Positions 56,007 through 64,000 of a stretch of 64,000 nt of DNA are shown here, piece by piece. The DNA is from Streptomyces sp. NWU339 (lineage in GTDB: Bacteria; Actinomycetota; Actinomycetes; Streptomycetales; Streptomycetaceae). Each line of letters begins with the position of its first letter. Positions within the stretch are counted from its first letter, which is position 1. Both the position numbers and the translations under genes were made by a program. The notes beneath the pieces are model-generated. The model worked only from the letters and a program-made list of their open reading frames with translations, was not told the DNA's origin and made no database searches. The stretch lies in the NCBI RefSeq assembly GCF_003143855.1, contig NZ_QFRK01000008.1:1-64000 (forward strand). The letters run 5' to 3'.

Positions 56007-56660
56007 ATGACCAAGAAGACGCGTATCCGTGTCGCACGGATCGCGGCCGCTGCCGTGATCGCGGGCGGCGCCTCGCTGACCGCCGCCGGCGCGGCCTCCG
56101 CCCTCGGCATAGGCGTGAACGCCGGTGTCGGGAGCCAGGGCGCCAACGTCGGCGTCAACGTGAACCTCGAGGACGAGGACCCGACCGACGAGCCGACCGA
56201 GCCGACGGACCCGCCGACCACCATTCCCGAGGAGCCGACGGAGCAGCCCACCGATCCCACCGAGGAGCCCACGGTGGACCCGACGGAGCCCACCGAGGAA
56301 CCCACGGTGGACCCGACGGAGCCCACTGAGCCGACGGAGCCGACAGAGCCGACCGCAAAGCCGAGCACCCCGGGCACCGGTGGCGACAACGGCAAGGGGA
56401 ACGGCAACGGCGGTGGCGGCAACGCCGCCAACCCCGCCGGGGGCTCCGACGTCTCCACCCAGGAGCAGGGCTCCTCGGCCCTCACCGGCACAGGCGACGA
56501 GCCCGCCACGTCGGCCCAGGGCAACGGCCAGGAGCTCGCCGAGACCGGCGCCGCCGAGATGACCTTCCTGGTGATCGGCGCCGCCACTATGATCGCCGGC
56601 GGCATCGGCTTCCGCGTGCTGCCGCGCCTCATGACCGGCCGCGGCGGCGCCACCGCCTGA
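56007..56660 (+). CDS. Sortase-anchored surface protein (LAETG) with Thr-Pro-Glu repeats
   Basis: 217 aa. Signal peptide (basic TKKTRIRVARIA, hydrophobic stretch, cleavage after residue ~31); a short folded region (LGIGVNAGVGSQGANVGVNV); residues ~52-115 are wall-spanning repeats built on EPT/DPT units; a Gly/Asn-rich stretch; then LAETG at 177-181, a hydrophobic helix (MTFLVIGAATMIAGGIGF) and a basic tail. LAXTG is the recognition motif of Streptomyces class E sortases, which link the Thr to peptidoglycan. No sortase gene is adjacent. Function of the exposed part unknown. Confidence 0.92.
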   Translation: MTKKTRIRVARIAAAAVIAGGASLTAAGAASALGIGVNAGVGSQGANVGVNVNLEDEDPTDEPTEPTDPPTTIPEEPTEQPTDPTEEPTVDPTEPTEEPTVDPTEPTEPTEPTEPTAKPSTPGTGGDNGKGNGNGGGGNAANPAGGSDVSTQEQGSSALTGTGDEPATSAQGNGQELAETGAAEMTFLVIGAATMIAGGIGFRVLPRLMTGRGGATA

Positions 56661-56705
56661 CGGTGACGCCGCGCGTACGCACCGTACGCAGGGCAGGGAC
56701 ACAGG

Positions 56706-56745
56706 CCGAGGGGCCCGGAGCGCACATGCGCTCCGGGCCCCTCGG
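56706..56745. terminator. Bidirectional terminator
   Basis: 19-bp perfect inverted repeat (CCGAGGGGCCCGGAGCGCA and its complement) with a 2-nt centre, between the convergent surface-protein and zinc-ribbon genes. Confidence 0.88.
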
Positions 56746-56788
56746 GCGTGCTCGGGGTTCTCCGTGCCGGACGGCGGATCCGCGACGG

Positions 56789-56980
56789 TCAGACGGTCTG
56801 GTGGGCGAGCAACGCCACCGCCGCGACCAGGACCGCCAGCAGCGCGATCAGCGTCATGGGGTTCAGGCCCGCGAAGAAGTTCACCTGCTGCATCCGCTCG
56901 CGGCTCGCACGGCACACCGGGCACCGGCCCTCGCTCACGGGTGCGGCGCAGTTGGCGCACACCAGCCGGTCGTACGTCAT
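56789..56980 (-). CDS. Small zinc-ribbon membrane protein
   Basis: 63 aa. Two CxxC pairs (CANCAAPVSEGRCPVC) form a predicted zinc ribbon at residues 8-23, then MTLIALLAVLVAAVALLA as a single C-terminal membrane helix. Similar small proteins are conserved at this place in Streptomyces; no function is known. ATG 56980 with GGGAG 5 nt upstream supports translation. Confidence 0.8.
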   Translation of the reverse strand: MTYDRLVCANCAAPVSEGRCPVCRASRERMQQVNFFAGLNPMTLIALLAVLVAAVALLAHQTV

Positions 56981-57244
56981 CCGCTCTCCCTCCTCGCACC
57001 GGTTCCAGTCAGTACAACGCCCGCGGCGGCGCGAACGTTCCCCCCACCACTGTGCCAGGTTCCCCGGAAATCGGCGCGGCCCCCGTATCCTGCCCGCCCC
57101 CGCCCCCGCCCCCGGGCCGGCGGGCCCGCCGCACATCCGGCATAAAGCGCGCAAGTGGCACGCAACCCACTCCGGTGACTGCGGTCGGGCTTCCGCTTCG
57201 CGTAAGGTCACGCACATCTACCCCCGGCGACCCGTGGTGCACCC

Positions 57245-57934
57245 GTGATCCGATTCGACAACGTCTCCAAGGCCTACCCCAAGCAGAACCGTCCTGCCCT
57301 CCGAGATGTCTCCCTGGAGGTCGAGAAGGGCGAGTTCGTGTTCCTCGTGGGGTCCTCGGGCTCCGGCAAGTCCACCTTCCTGCGGCTGATCCTCCGCGAG
57401 GAGCGGGCCAGCCACGGTCAGGTGCACGTCCTGGGCAAGGACCTCGCGCGCGTCTCCAACTGGAAGGTGCCGCAGGTCCGGCGCCAGCTGGGGACGGTGT
57501 TCCAGGACTTCCGCCTGCTGCCCAACAAGACGGTCGCCGAGAACGTGGCCTTCGCGCAGGAGGTCATCGGCAAGTCCCGGGGCGAGATCCGCAAGTCCGT
57601 GCCGCAGGTGCTCGACCTCGTCGGGCTCGGCGGCAAGGAGGACCGGATGCCCGGTGAGCTCTCCGGCGGTGAGCAGCAGCGCGTCGCCATCGCGCGGGCC
57701 TTCGTCAACCGGCCCAAGCTGCTCATCTGCGACGAGCCCACCGGCAACCTCGACCCGCAGACCTCGGTGGGCATCATGAAGCTGCTCGACCGCATCAACC
57801 GGACGGGCACCACCGTGGTGATGGCGACGCACGACCAGAACATCGTGGACCAGATGCGCAAGCGCGTCATCGAGCTGGAGAAGGGCCGCCTCGTCCGCGA
57901 CCAGGCACGCGGCGTCTACGGCTACCAGCACTGA
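57245..57934 (+). CDS. ftsE: Cell division ATP-binding protein FtsE
   Basis: 229 aa ABC ATPase. Walker [10 protein letters not shown] near residues 37-45, Q-loop VFQDFRLL, signature [14 protein letters not shown], Walker [13 protein letters not shown], and the His switch in ATHDQN. With FtsX it forms a type VII ABC mechanotransmitter that switches on peptidoglycan hydrolases at the cell surface. The GTG start at 57245 ([11 protein letters not shown]) matches orthologues. FtsX follows after 29 bp. Confidence 0.96.
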   Translation: MIRFDNVSKAYPKQNRPALRDVSLEVEKGEFVFLVGSSGSGKSTFLRLILREERASHGQVHVLGKDLARVSNWKVPQVRRQLGTVFQDFRLLPNKTVAENVAFAQEVIGKSRGEIRKSVPQVLDLVGLGGKEDRMPGELSGGEQQRVAIARAFVNRPKLLICDEPTGNLDPQTSVGIMKLLDRINRTGTTVVMATHDQNIVDQMRKRVIELEKGRLVRDQARGVYGYQH

Positions 57935-57963
57935 CGAGGAACGGAAAGGCTTAACCCCACGCC

Positions 57964-58881
57964 ATGCGCGCCCAGTTCGTTCTGTCGGAGATCGGTGTCG
58001 GTCTCCGCCGCAATCTGACGATGACCTTCGCCGTCGTCGTCTCCGTCGCCCTGTCGCTCGCCCTGTTCGGCGGGTCGCTCCTGATGAGCGACCAGGTCAG
58101 CAGCATGAAGGGCTACTGGTACGACAAGGTCAACGTCTCCATCTTCCTGTGCAACAAGAGCGACGCCGAGTCCGACCCCAACTGCGCCAAGGGCGCGGTG
58201 ACCGAGGACCAGAAGGGGCAGATCAAGGGCGACCTGGAGAAGATGTCGGTCGTCGACTCGGTCACCTACGAGTCCCAGGACGCGGCGTACAAGCACTACA
58301 AGGAGCAGTTCGGCGACTCCCCGCTGGCCAGCTCCCTCACCCCGGACCAGATGCAGGAGTCGTACCGCATCAAGCTGAAGGACCCGGAGAAGTACCAGGT
58401 CGTCGCGACCGCCTTCGACGGGCGGGACGGGGTGCAGTCGGTGCAGGACCAGAAGGGCATCCTGGACAACCTCTTCGGGCTGCTGAACGGCATGAACTGG
58501 GCCGCCCGCGCGGTGATGGCGCTCATGCTGGTCGTCGCCCTGATGCTGATCGTCAACACGGTGCGCGTCTCGGCGTTCAGCCGTCGGCGGGAGACCGGGA
58601 TCATGCGTCTGGTCGGCGCCTCGGGCTTCTACATCCAGGCGCCGTTCATCATGGAGGCCGCGGTCGCCGGACTCATCGGCGGCACCCTCGCCTGTGGATT
58701 CCTGCTGGTCGGCCGGTACTTCATCATCGACAACGGACTGGCGCTGTCGGAGAAGCTGAATCTGATCAACTTCATCGGCTGGGACGCGGTGTTGACGAAG
58801 CTTCCGCTGATCCTCGCCACCAGTCTGCTGATGCCTGCCCTGGCCGCTTTCTTCGCGTTGCGCAAGTACCTGAAGGTGTGA
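57964..58881 (+). CDS. ftsX: Cell division membrane protein FtsX
   Basis: 305 aa. Cytoplasmic N-terminus, helix 1 (about 20-42), a large extracellular domain (~45-175) with a Cys pair (FLCNKS...DPNCAK) that may form a disulfide, and three C-terminal helices with RRRETGIMRLVGAS in the intracellular loop. The extracellular domain recruits murein hydrolases in relatives. ATG 57964. Confidence 0.95.
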   Translation: MRAQFVLSEIGVGLRRNLTMTFAVVVSVALSLALFGGSLLMSDQVSSMKGYWYDKVNVSIFLCNKSDAESDPNCAKGAVTEDQKGQIKGDLEKMSVVDSVTYESQDAAYKHYKEQFGDSPLASSLTPDQMQESYRIKLKDPEKYQVVATAFDGRDGVQSVQDQKGILDNLFGLLNGMNWAARAVMALMLVVALMLIVNTVRVSAFSRRRETGIMRLVGASGFYIQAPFIMEAAVAGLIGGTLACGFLLVGRYFIIDNGLALSEKLNLINFIGWDAVLTKLPLILATSLLMPALAAFFALRKYLKV

Positions 58882-58949
58882 CTCTTGCCAAGAGGGGGCG
58901 TACGGTCAACCGGCCGTGCGCCCCTTCGCGTTGTCCTAGACTCGCCGGC

Positions 58950-60110
58950 ATGTCAGGTCGTGCCCTGTTCTGTCAGCCCCGCCGCGTCCGTCGCGGATCC
59001 GCCCTGACCTTGGTGTTCGCGAGCGTGCTCGTGGCCGGCGCGGCCACGAGCAGCCTGCCCGCGACCGACCGGAAGCCCACCGCGCGCCCCACCCAGGCGG
59101 CCGCCCCCACCGGACGCCACGCGGAGGTCGCCGAGGCGGCCGAGGAGGCCCTGGCGGCCGGCACGTCCCCCGTGGAGGCCGCCGAGCGAGCCGTCAGCCG
59201 CAGCGGGGACCGGTGGGGCGCCGTCTACTCCCCGGGCGAGTACGAGGAGTTCGAGGACGCCCTCGACGGCCGGTACACCGGCGTCGGCCTGTGGGCCCGC
59301 GAACGGTCCGGGCGTATCGAGGTGACCAGGGTGGGCAGCGGCACCCCCGCGGCCGACGCCGGTATCCGCGCGGGCGACCGACTGCGCAGCGTCGACGGCG
59401 AGCGGGTCGACGGGCGGCCCGTCACCGAGGTCGTCTCCTTGCTCCGCGGTGACGACGCGGCCGAGTCCGCCGGCACCACCGTCCGCCTCGGTCTGGAACG
59501 CGGCACGCGCACGTGGAGCGAGACCCTGCGCCGGGCCAGGCTGTCCCGGGACACCGTCACCGTGGACGAACTCCCCGGCCGGATCACCGTCGTCAAGGTC
59601 GGCGCCTTCACCAAGGGCTCCGGCGACGAGGTCCGGGCCGCCGTGGAGGAGGCGCCGGCCGACGCCGGCCTCGTCCTCGACCTGCGCGGCAACTCCGGCG
59701 GCCTGGTCGCCGAGGCGGTCACCGCGGCCTCCGCCTTCCTCGACGGCGGCCTGGTCGCCACCTACGACGTCGAGGGCGAGCAGCGCGCCCTGCACGCCGA
59801 GCCCGGCGGCGACACCACCAGACCCCTGGTCGCGCTCGTCGACGGCGGGACGATGAGCGCGGCCGAACTGCTCACCGGCGCCCTCCAGGACCGGGGCCGG
59901 GCGGTCGTGGTGGGCTCCCGCACCTTCGGCAAGGGCTCCGTGCAGATGCCCGGCCGGCTGCCCGACGGCTCGGTCGCCGAACTGACCGTCGGCCACTACC
60001 GCACCCCGTCCGGCCGGGGCGTCGACGGACACGGCATCACCCCCGACCTGGAGGCCGACGAGCAGGCGCTCCGGCGGGCGGGGACGGTCCTCGCCGGGCT
60101 CGGCCGGTAG
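58950..60110 (+). CDS. S41-family C-terminal processing protease (CtpA-like)
   Basis: 386 aa. N-terminal signal peptide or anchor (SALTLVFASVLVAGAATSS); PDZ domain (YTGVGLWARERSGRIEV to IRAGDRLRSVDGERV, about 107-155); tail-specific protease domain with catalytic Ser303 (DGGTMSAAELL) and Lys328 (RTFGKGSVQ), the standard 25-residue spacing. Secreted or membrane-tethered. Located 68 bp after ftsX, same strand; processing of division-associated hydrolases is a reasonable but unproven role. Confidence 0.92.
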   Translation: MSGRALFCQPRRVRRGSALTLVFASVLVAGAATSSLPATDRKPTARPTQAAAPTGRHAEVAEAAEEALAAGTSPVEAAERAVSRSGDRWGAVYSPGEYEEFEDALDGRYTGVGLWARERSGRIEVTRVGSGTPAADAGIRAGDRLRSVDGERVDGRPVTEVVSLLRGDDAAESAGTTVRLGLERGTRTWSETLRRARLSRDTVTVDELPGRITVVKVGAFTKGSGDEVRAAVEEAPADAGLVLDLRGNSGGLVAEAVTAASAFLDGGLVATYDVEGEQRALHAEPGGDTTRPLVALVDGGTMSAAELLTGALQDRGRAVVVGSRTFGKGSVQMPGRLPDGSVAELTVGHYRTPSGRGVDGHGITPDLEADEQALRRAGTVLAGLGR

Positions 60111-60293
60111 GACCTGGCCGGCGGACCCCCGCCTGCTCAGTGACGTCCGGCACACCCTCCCCGAGCTTTCGAGCCCTCCCCCGAGTTCTCGGCTCCGCTC
60201 GAACAGGAAACCCCCATGAGCAGGGGGAACGACCCCCATGACGCTGCTGAGCCCGCCCTCTGGGCGGACGACGGGTATGTGTCGGACAGGCCC
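60111..60293. repeat. Intergenic palindromic element, copy B
   Basis: Begins right after the S41 protease stop and ends with TGTCGGACAGGCCC (60280-60293). Relative to copy A it matches in inverse orientation: GCGGACGACGGG-like arm, GGCTCCGCTCGA core and CCCGCCTGCTC arm are shared. The left terminus (GACCTGGCCGGCG) is degenerate. The remaining sequence up to 60510 (betT leader) shows no gene. Confidence 0.65.
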
Positions 60294-60510
60294 TGGCGGG
60301 CCCCGCGCGGCGCCTTGATCCCCTGCCCCGTGAGCTGCCGCCCGGGGGGCATATCCGACATCGGGGCTAACATGGCCAGATAGGGCGTACGACGGAGTGC
60401 CCCCCTGTGCCCCCTGTGCACAGCCTCTCCCCTTCTTTCGGGATCGAGGCCGCGGACCTCTGCTCACGCTGACGCCCGCCCGAACTTGTCGCCGATAGGA
60501 ACAGGACCGC

Positions 60511-62787
60511 ATGCCGGAAGCCGTAGACACGCCCCGCCCCGGGAACGAGCAGCCGAAGGCCCCGATCGAACGCCGTCACCTCGGCGGCACCGAACGGCGG
60601 CGCCACGGCCAGGAGGCCGAGAACCGTCCTCCCGTCTCCCGCCAGGAACTCAGCAAGGCCCCCGCGGAACTCATCGAGGATCCCGGCCCCAAGGTCAACT
60701 GGCGCGTCTTCGTCATCGCCTCGGCCATCATCGTCGCCTTCTCCCTCTGGGCCATGTTCGCGCCCGGGCACGCCGCCGGCACCATGCGGGGCATGGTGGC
60801 CTGGATCGCGGAGAACCTCGGCTGGTTCTACGTCCTGACCGTCACCGCGGTGATCGTGTTCGTCCTCTGGGTCGCGCTGTCCAAGCAGGGCTCCGTCCGG
60901 CTCGGCCCCGACCACTCCCGGCCGCAGTACAAGCTCTTCACCTGGGTGGCCATGCTGTTCGCCGCCGGCGTGGGCATCGACATGCTCTTCTACTCCGTCA
61001 CCGGGCCCATCACCCAGTACATGGCCCCACCGACGGGCGAGGGCCAGACGGCGGCGGCAGCCCAGGACGCCGTGGTCTGGACCATGTTCCACTACGGCGT
61101 GGCCGGCTGGGCCATGTACTCGCTGCTCGGCATGGCCATGGGCTACTTCGCCTACCGCTGGGGCATGCCGCTGTCCATCCGGGCCGCCCTGTACCCCCTG
61201 CTCGGCAAACGCGTCCGCGGCGGGATCGGCGACACCATCGACATCGTCACCCTGGTCGGCACCGTCTTCGGCGTCGCCACCTCCATGGGCATCGGCGTGG
61301 TGCTGCTGAACGTCGGCTTCTCCCTGCTGTTCGGCCTCCCGCAGGGCCTGGCCCTGCAGATCGCGCTGGTGGTCGTGGCCGTGATCATGACCATCGCCGC
61401 CTGCACCTCGGGCATGGACAGGGGGATCCGGCTGATCTCCGAGCTGAACATCTGGGGCGCGGCGGCCATGCTGCTGTACATCCTGGTGACCGGAGAGACG
61501 GCGTTCCTGCTCAACGCCCTGGTGGAGAACATCGGCCGGTTCGTCTTCTCGCTGCCGGACCGGACCCTGCAGACCTTCGCCTACCAGGAGGGGGGTTCCG
61601 AGTGGATGGGCGGCTGGACCCTGTTCTTCTGGGCGTTCTGGCTGGCCTGGGGTCCGTTCGTGGGCCTGTTCCTCGCCCGTATCTCCCGCGGCCGGACGCT
61701 GCGCGAGTTCGTCATCGCCGCCATCACCGCCCCGGTGCTCTGCGACTTCCTGCTCGTGAGCATCTTCGGCAACAGCGCCATGCACCAGGTCCTGAACGGG
61801 AACAAGGAGTTCGCTCAACAGGCCATGGGCAGCCCGGAGAAGGGCTGGTACGCGCTGTTGGAGATGTTCCCCGGCGCCAGCTTCCTGATCGGCCTCGGCA
61901 CGCTGTCCGGATTGCTCTTCTACCTCACCAGCGCCAACTCCGGCGCCATGGTGATGTCCAACTTCTCCTCCTCGATACCCAAGCCGTCGCAGGACGGGGC
62001 GAAGTGGCTGCGCATCTTCTGGGCGGTGCTCACCGCGGTGCTGACCATCGCGATGCTGGTGGCCGGCGGGGTCACCACCATGGAGTACGCGACGCTCATC
62101 TTCGCCCTGCCGGTGACGATCATCGCCTGGCTGGTGATGGCCTCCTTCTCCAAGGTCCTGCGCATGGAGCGGGCCGAGCGCGAGGGCCGCATCCTGCGCC
62201 GGCAGTCGACGGCGGCGCACGGCGGCCACGTGCCCGAGCGCACCTGGCGCCAGCGGCTGGAGCGGATGCGCTCCTACCCCTCGAAGAGGCAGGTGGCCCA
62301 GTTCATGGAGCGGACCGTACAGTCGGCGCTGGCCGACGTGGTCCGCGAGTTCGGGAAGCAGGGCTACCAGGCCACGCTGGACCTGGTCCCGAACGAGGAC
62401 ACCGGCATCGTCGGCCACGCGCTGGTGGTCACGATCCCCGAGCACCGCGACTTCCACTACCAGGTGCAGGCCGTCGAGGCCCCGGTGCCGATGTTCGGCG
62501 GACGCATGTCCCGCCAGACGGACGTCTACTACCGGGTCGAGGTGTTCACCCAGACCGGCTCCGAGGGCTACGACCTCATGGGCCTGTCCCACCAGCAGGT
62601 GATCGACGACGTCCTGGACCGCTACGAGGCGCACCTGGGCTTCCTCACCTACTCCACCCAGCACGACTACGCCTCGGTGCTCACGCCGCCGGTCGTGACC
62701 ACCACGGGCGCCGTCCCGGTGGTGGCGCCCGCGGAGCCGCAGGACGACGCCGGTGCGAGGACGGTGGGCAGCGGGCCGAAGGCGTAG
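60511..62787 (+). CDS. betT: BCCT-family choline/betaine transporter, BetT-like
   Basis: 758 aa. A 60-residue hydrophilic N-terminus, then 12 membrane helices with BetT hallmarks: FAAGVGIDMLFYSVTGP, QYMAPP, WTMFHYGVAGWAMY, the signature FFWAFWLAWGPFVGLFLARISRGRT written in part here (FVGLFLARISRGR), and TSANSGAMV. A ~200-residue cytoplasmic C-terminal domain, the osmosensory extension of BetT, ends the protein (YYRVEVFTQTGSEGYDLMG). It closely resembles E. coli BetT, a proton-driven choline importer, so choline uptake for glycine betaine synthesis is likely. ATG 60511. Confidence 0.9.
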   Translation: MPEAVDTPRPGNEQPKAPIERRHLGGTERRRHGQEAENRPPVSRQELSKAPAELIEDPGPKVNWRVFVIASAIIVAFSLWAMFAPGHAAGTMRGMVAWIAENLGWFYVLTVTAVIVFVLWVALSKQGSVRLGPDHSRPQYKLFTWVAMLFAAGVGIDMLFYSVTGPITQYMAPPTGEGQTAAAAQDAVVWTMFHYGVAGWAMYSLLGMAMGYFAYRWGMPLSIRAALYPLLGKRVRGGIGDTIDIVTLVGTVFGVATSMGIGVVLLNVGFSLLFGLPQGLALQIALVVVAVIMTIAACTSGMDRGIRLISELNIWGAAAMLLYILVTGETAFLLNALVENIGRFVFSLPDRTLQTFAYQEGGSEWMGGWTLFFWAFWLAWGPFVGLFLARISRGRTLREFVIAAITAPVLCDFLLVSIFGNSAMHQVLNGNKEFAQQAMGSPEKGWYALLEMFPGASFLIGLGTLSGLLFYLTSANSGAMVMSNFSSSIPKPSQDGAKWLRIFWAVLTAVLTIAMLVAGGVTTMEYATLIFALPVTIIAWLVMASFSKVLRMERAEREGRILRRQSTAAHGGHVPERTWRQRLERMRSYPSKRQVAQFMERTVQSALADVVREFGKQGYQATLDLVPNEDTGIVGHALVVTIPEHRDFHYQVQAVEAPVPMFGGRMSRQTDVYYRVEVFTQTGSEGYDLMGLSHQQVIDDVLDRYEAHLGFLTYSTQHDYASVLTPPVVTTTGAVPVVAPAEPQDDAGARTVGSGPKA

Positions 62788-63186
62788 GCGCCGTTCCACC
62801 GGACGGCCGGTGCCCGCGCCACCCGCTTCGTACCCCCACCGCTTCACCGCGCCACCGCTTCCCGGCGCCGGCACTCGGAAACGCCGTCCGTGAAACGCGC
62901 GTTCCCACGCGGGGACGCCGCCGATATCACGGACGGCGTCCGGTCAGGGGCGGCTGGAGCCAGGAGGGCTCGGGCTTTCGGCGGGTGGGGCGGTGCTGGA
63001 GCGAGGAGTCCGCGAAGGACACCTCCCGGACGGTGTCCCCGCGGACGGGGCATGCCTCGCCGGTGCGGCCGTGCACGTGCATCGCCTTGCGCCCGGAGTC
63101 CTTCGGCCCGTCGGCCGGGCCCCACACCCCGCCCCTGAAATCGGTTTCCCGCAAACCCCCTCCGTAGTGCCAAAATGGGCGGCACT
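62788..63186. other. Structured intergenic region between betT and smpB
   Basis: 399 bp, no gene. Contains a perfect 13-bp inverted repeat ACGCCGTCCGTGA (62881-62893) / TCACGGACGGCGT (62927-62939), a nested hairpin GTCCGCG..GGACACC / GGTGTCC..CGCGGAC (63008-63046), and AGTGCC / GGCACT (63166-63171 and 63181-63186) ending at the smpB start codon. The first could terminate betT; the others would lie in an smpB leader. Confidence 0.6.
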
Positions 63187-63666
63187 ATGGCTAAGGAAAA
63201 AGGGCGCAAGCTGATCGCGCAGAACAAGAAGGCGCGGCACGACTACCTCATCATCGACACCTACGAGGCCGGTCTGGTCCTCACCGGGACCGAGGTGAAG
63301 TCGCTGCGTCAGGGCAGGGCCTCGCTGGTGGACGGCTTCGTCCAGCTCGACGGCAACGAGGCGTGGCTGCACAACGTGCACGTCCCCGAGTACAGCCAGG
63401 GCACCTGGACCAACCACAGCGCGCGGCGCAAGCGCAAGCTGCTGCTGCACCGCGCGGAGATCGACAAGCTGGAGTCCAAGTCCCAGGAGACGGGGCACAC
63501 CATCGTGCCGCTCGCCCTGTACTTCAAGGACGGCCGCGCGAAGGTGGAGATCGCGCTGGCGAAGGGCAAGAAGGAGTACGACAAGCGCCAGACGCTCCGC
63601 GAGAAGCAGGACCGCCGCGAGACCGAGCGGGCGATCTCGGCGGTCCGCCGCAAGCAGCGGGCGTAG
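63187..63666 (+). CDS. smpB: SsrA-binding protein SmpB
   Basis: 159 aa OB-fold protein. [35 protein letters not shown] and [27 protein letters not shown] are SmpB signatures; the basic C-terminal tail ([20 protein letters not shown]) inserts into the mRNA channel. Delivers tmRNA to stalled ribosomes. ATG 63187 (MAKEKGRK) is favoured over the in-frame ATG 63175; no clear ribosome site is visible for either. Directly upstream of ssrA. Confidence 0.97.
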   Translation: MAKEKGRKLIAQNKKARHDYLIIDTYEAGLVLTGTEVKSLRQGRASLVDGFVQLDGNEAWLHNVHVPEYSQGTWTNHSARRKRKLLLHRAEIDKLESKSQETGHTIVPLALYFKDGRAKVEIALAKGKKEYDKRQTLREKQDRRETERAISAVRRKQRA

Positions 63667-63737
63667 CGCCCGTCCGCGGCGGACGGCCGTGCGTGAGGGG
63701 GCCCGGGCCCGTCCGGACCCGTCGCACGGGAATACGC

Positions 63738-63767
63738 TGGCACCGACCCGCGTTGGTCACGTACGAT
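63738..63767 (+). promoter_or_regulatory. ssrA: Putative ssrA promoter
   Basis: TGGCAC (63738-63743), an 18-nt spacer and TACGAT (63762-63767), about 45 nt before the mature tmRNA 5' end, leaving room for a leader removed by RNase P. Confidence 0.4.
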
Positions 63768-63812
63768 GGCGACAGCACCCCACAGTGGGTGCGCACCTTG
63801 AGAAGAAAACAT

Positions 63813-64000
63813 GGGGATGATCGGTTTCGACAGCGGCTGTCGAGGCAGGGGAAGCGTGTCGAGGAAGCGGCCATGATCTCGTAAACCACAGGCCGAAAAA
63901 ATAATCGCCAATTCCAAGCGATCCATCTCCCAGGGCGAGCTCGCCCTCGCTGCCTGATCTTCAGGTAGCGAGCAGCAGCTCTCCTACTAGAGGGAGTGTC
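63813..64000 (+). ncRNA. ssrA: Transfer-messenger RNA (tmRNA), 5' part
   Basis: Starts GGGGATGATCGGTTTCGACA, the conserved tRNA-like 5' end of tmRNA, 146 bp after smpB. The resume codon GCC is at 63907-63909, preceded by AATAATC, and the tag frame runs to TGA at 63955-63957, encoding ANSKRSISQGELALAA. The LAA end is the usual protease degron. The hairpin TCAGGTAGCGAGC follows; the 3' tRNA-like half lies beyond the window. Confidence 0.95.

Noticed and set aside
63813..64000. Integrated element at ssrA
   Set aside because: tmRNA genes are frequent integration sites, but the 3' end is outside the window and no integrase is seen.

Overview
The window is chromosomal DNA of a Streptomyces (high-GC actinobacterium). 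The evidence is the G/C-saturated third codon positions, the gene orders mtrA-mtrB-lpqB-comF-hpf-secA and prfB-ftsE-ftsX-smpB-ssrA (the familiar actinobacterial orders), near-verbatim Streptomyces MtrA, SecA and RF2 sequences, a LAXTG-type sortase substrate, and GTG/TTG starts. I cannot name the species.

Layout. 1-1.34 kb: 3' part of a 23S rRNA gene, 5S rRNA and a strong terminator. 1.4-7.0 kb (minus): five translationally stacked membrane/ATPase genes (DUF58, MoxR, DUF4350, DUF4129, multi-TM protein). 7.2-16.1 kb (plus): mtnA, the MtrAB-LpqB envelope/development two-component module, comF, the ribosome hibernation factor hpf and an orphan NarL-type response regulator. 16.1-23.7 kb: YcaQ-like winged-helix protein, GNAT, secA, Rv3235-family protein, DUF6912 protein and a HAD phosphatase. 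24.2-29.1 kb: the very large NAD-dependent glutamate dehydrogenase. 29.2-42.2 kb: a cell-wall glycopolymer region with a GT-C-like membrane protein, two paralogous GT2 enzymes, a TagF-like polymerase, a TagGH-like exporter and galE, plus TetR, ADP-ribosylglycohydrolase, a broken NUDIX-like remnant and OhrR. 42.3-46.8 kb: ohr, then a complete sugar ABC importer without its ATPase. 47.0-54.5 kb: an FHA-FtsK ATPase divergent from two membrane Ser/Thr kinases. 54.6-64.0 kb: prfB, sortase substrate, zinc-ribbon membrane protein, ftsEX, S41 protease, BetT-like choline transporter, smpB and the 5' part of ssrA.

Working together: envelope biogenesis dominates (MtrAB-LpqB, SecA, wall polymer synthesis/export, FtsEX, sortase substrate, S41 protease, Ser/Thr kinases plus FHA protein). 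A second theme is translation quality (rRNA, HPF, RF2, SmpB-tmRNA). No phage, insertion sequence, CRISPR array or biosynthetic cluster is visible.

The least ordinary items are a family of three palindromic intergenic elements (the best copy has perfect 14-bp terminal inverted repeats), the FHA-FtsK/kinase block with Arg in place of the Walker A Lys, three operator-like repeats between tetR and the wall-polymer exporter, a sugar permease with a ~165-residue insertion, and a start-less NUDIX-like remnant.
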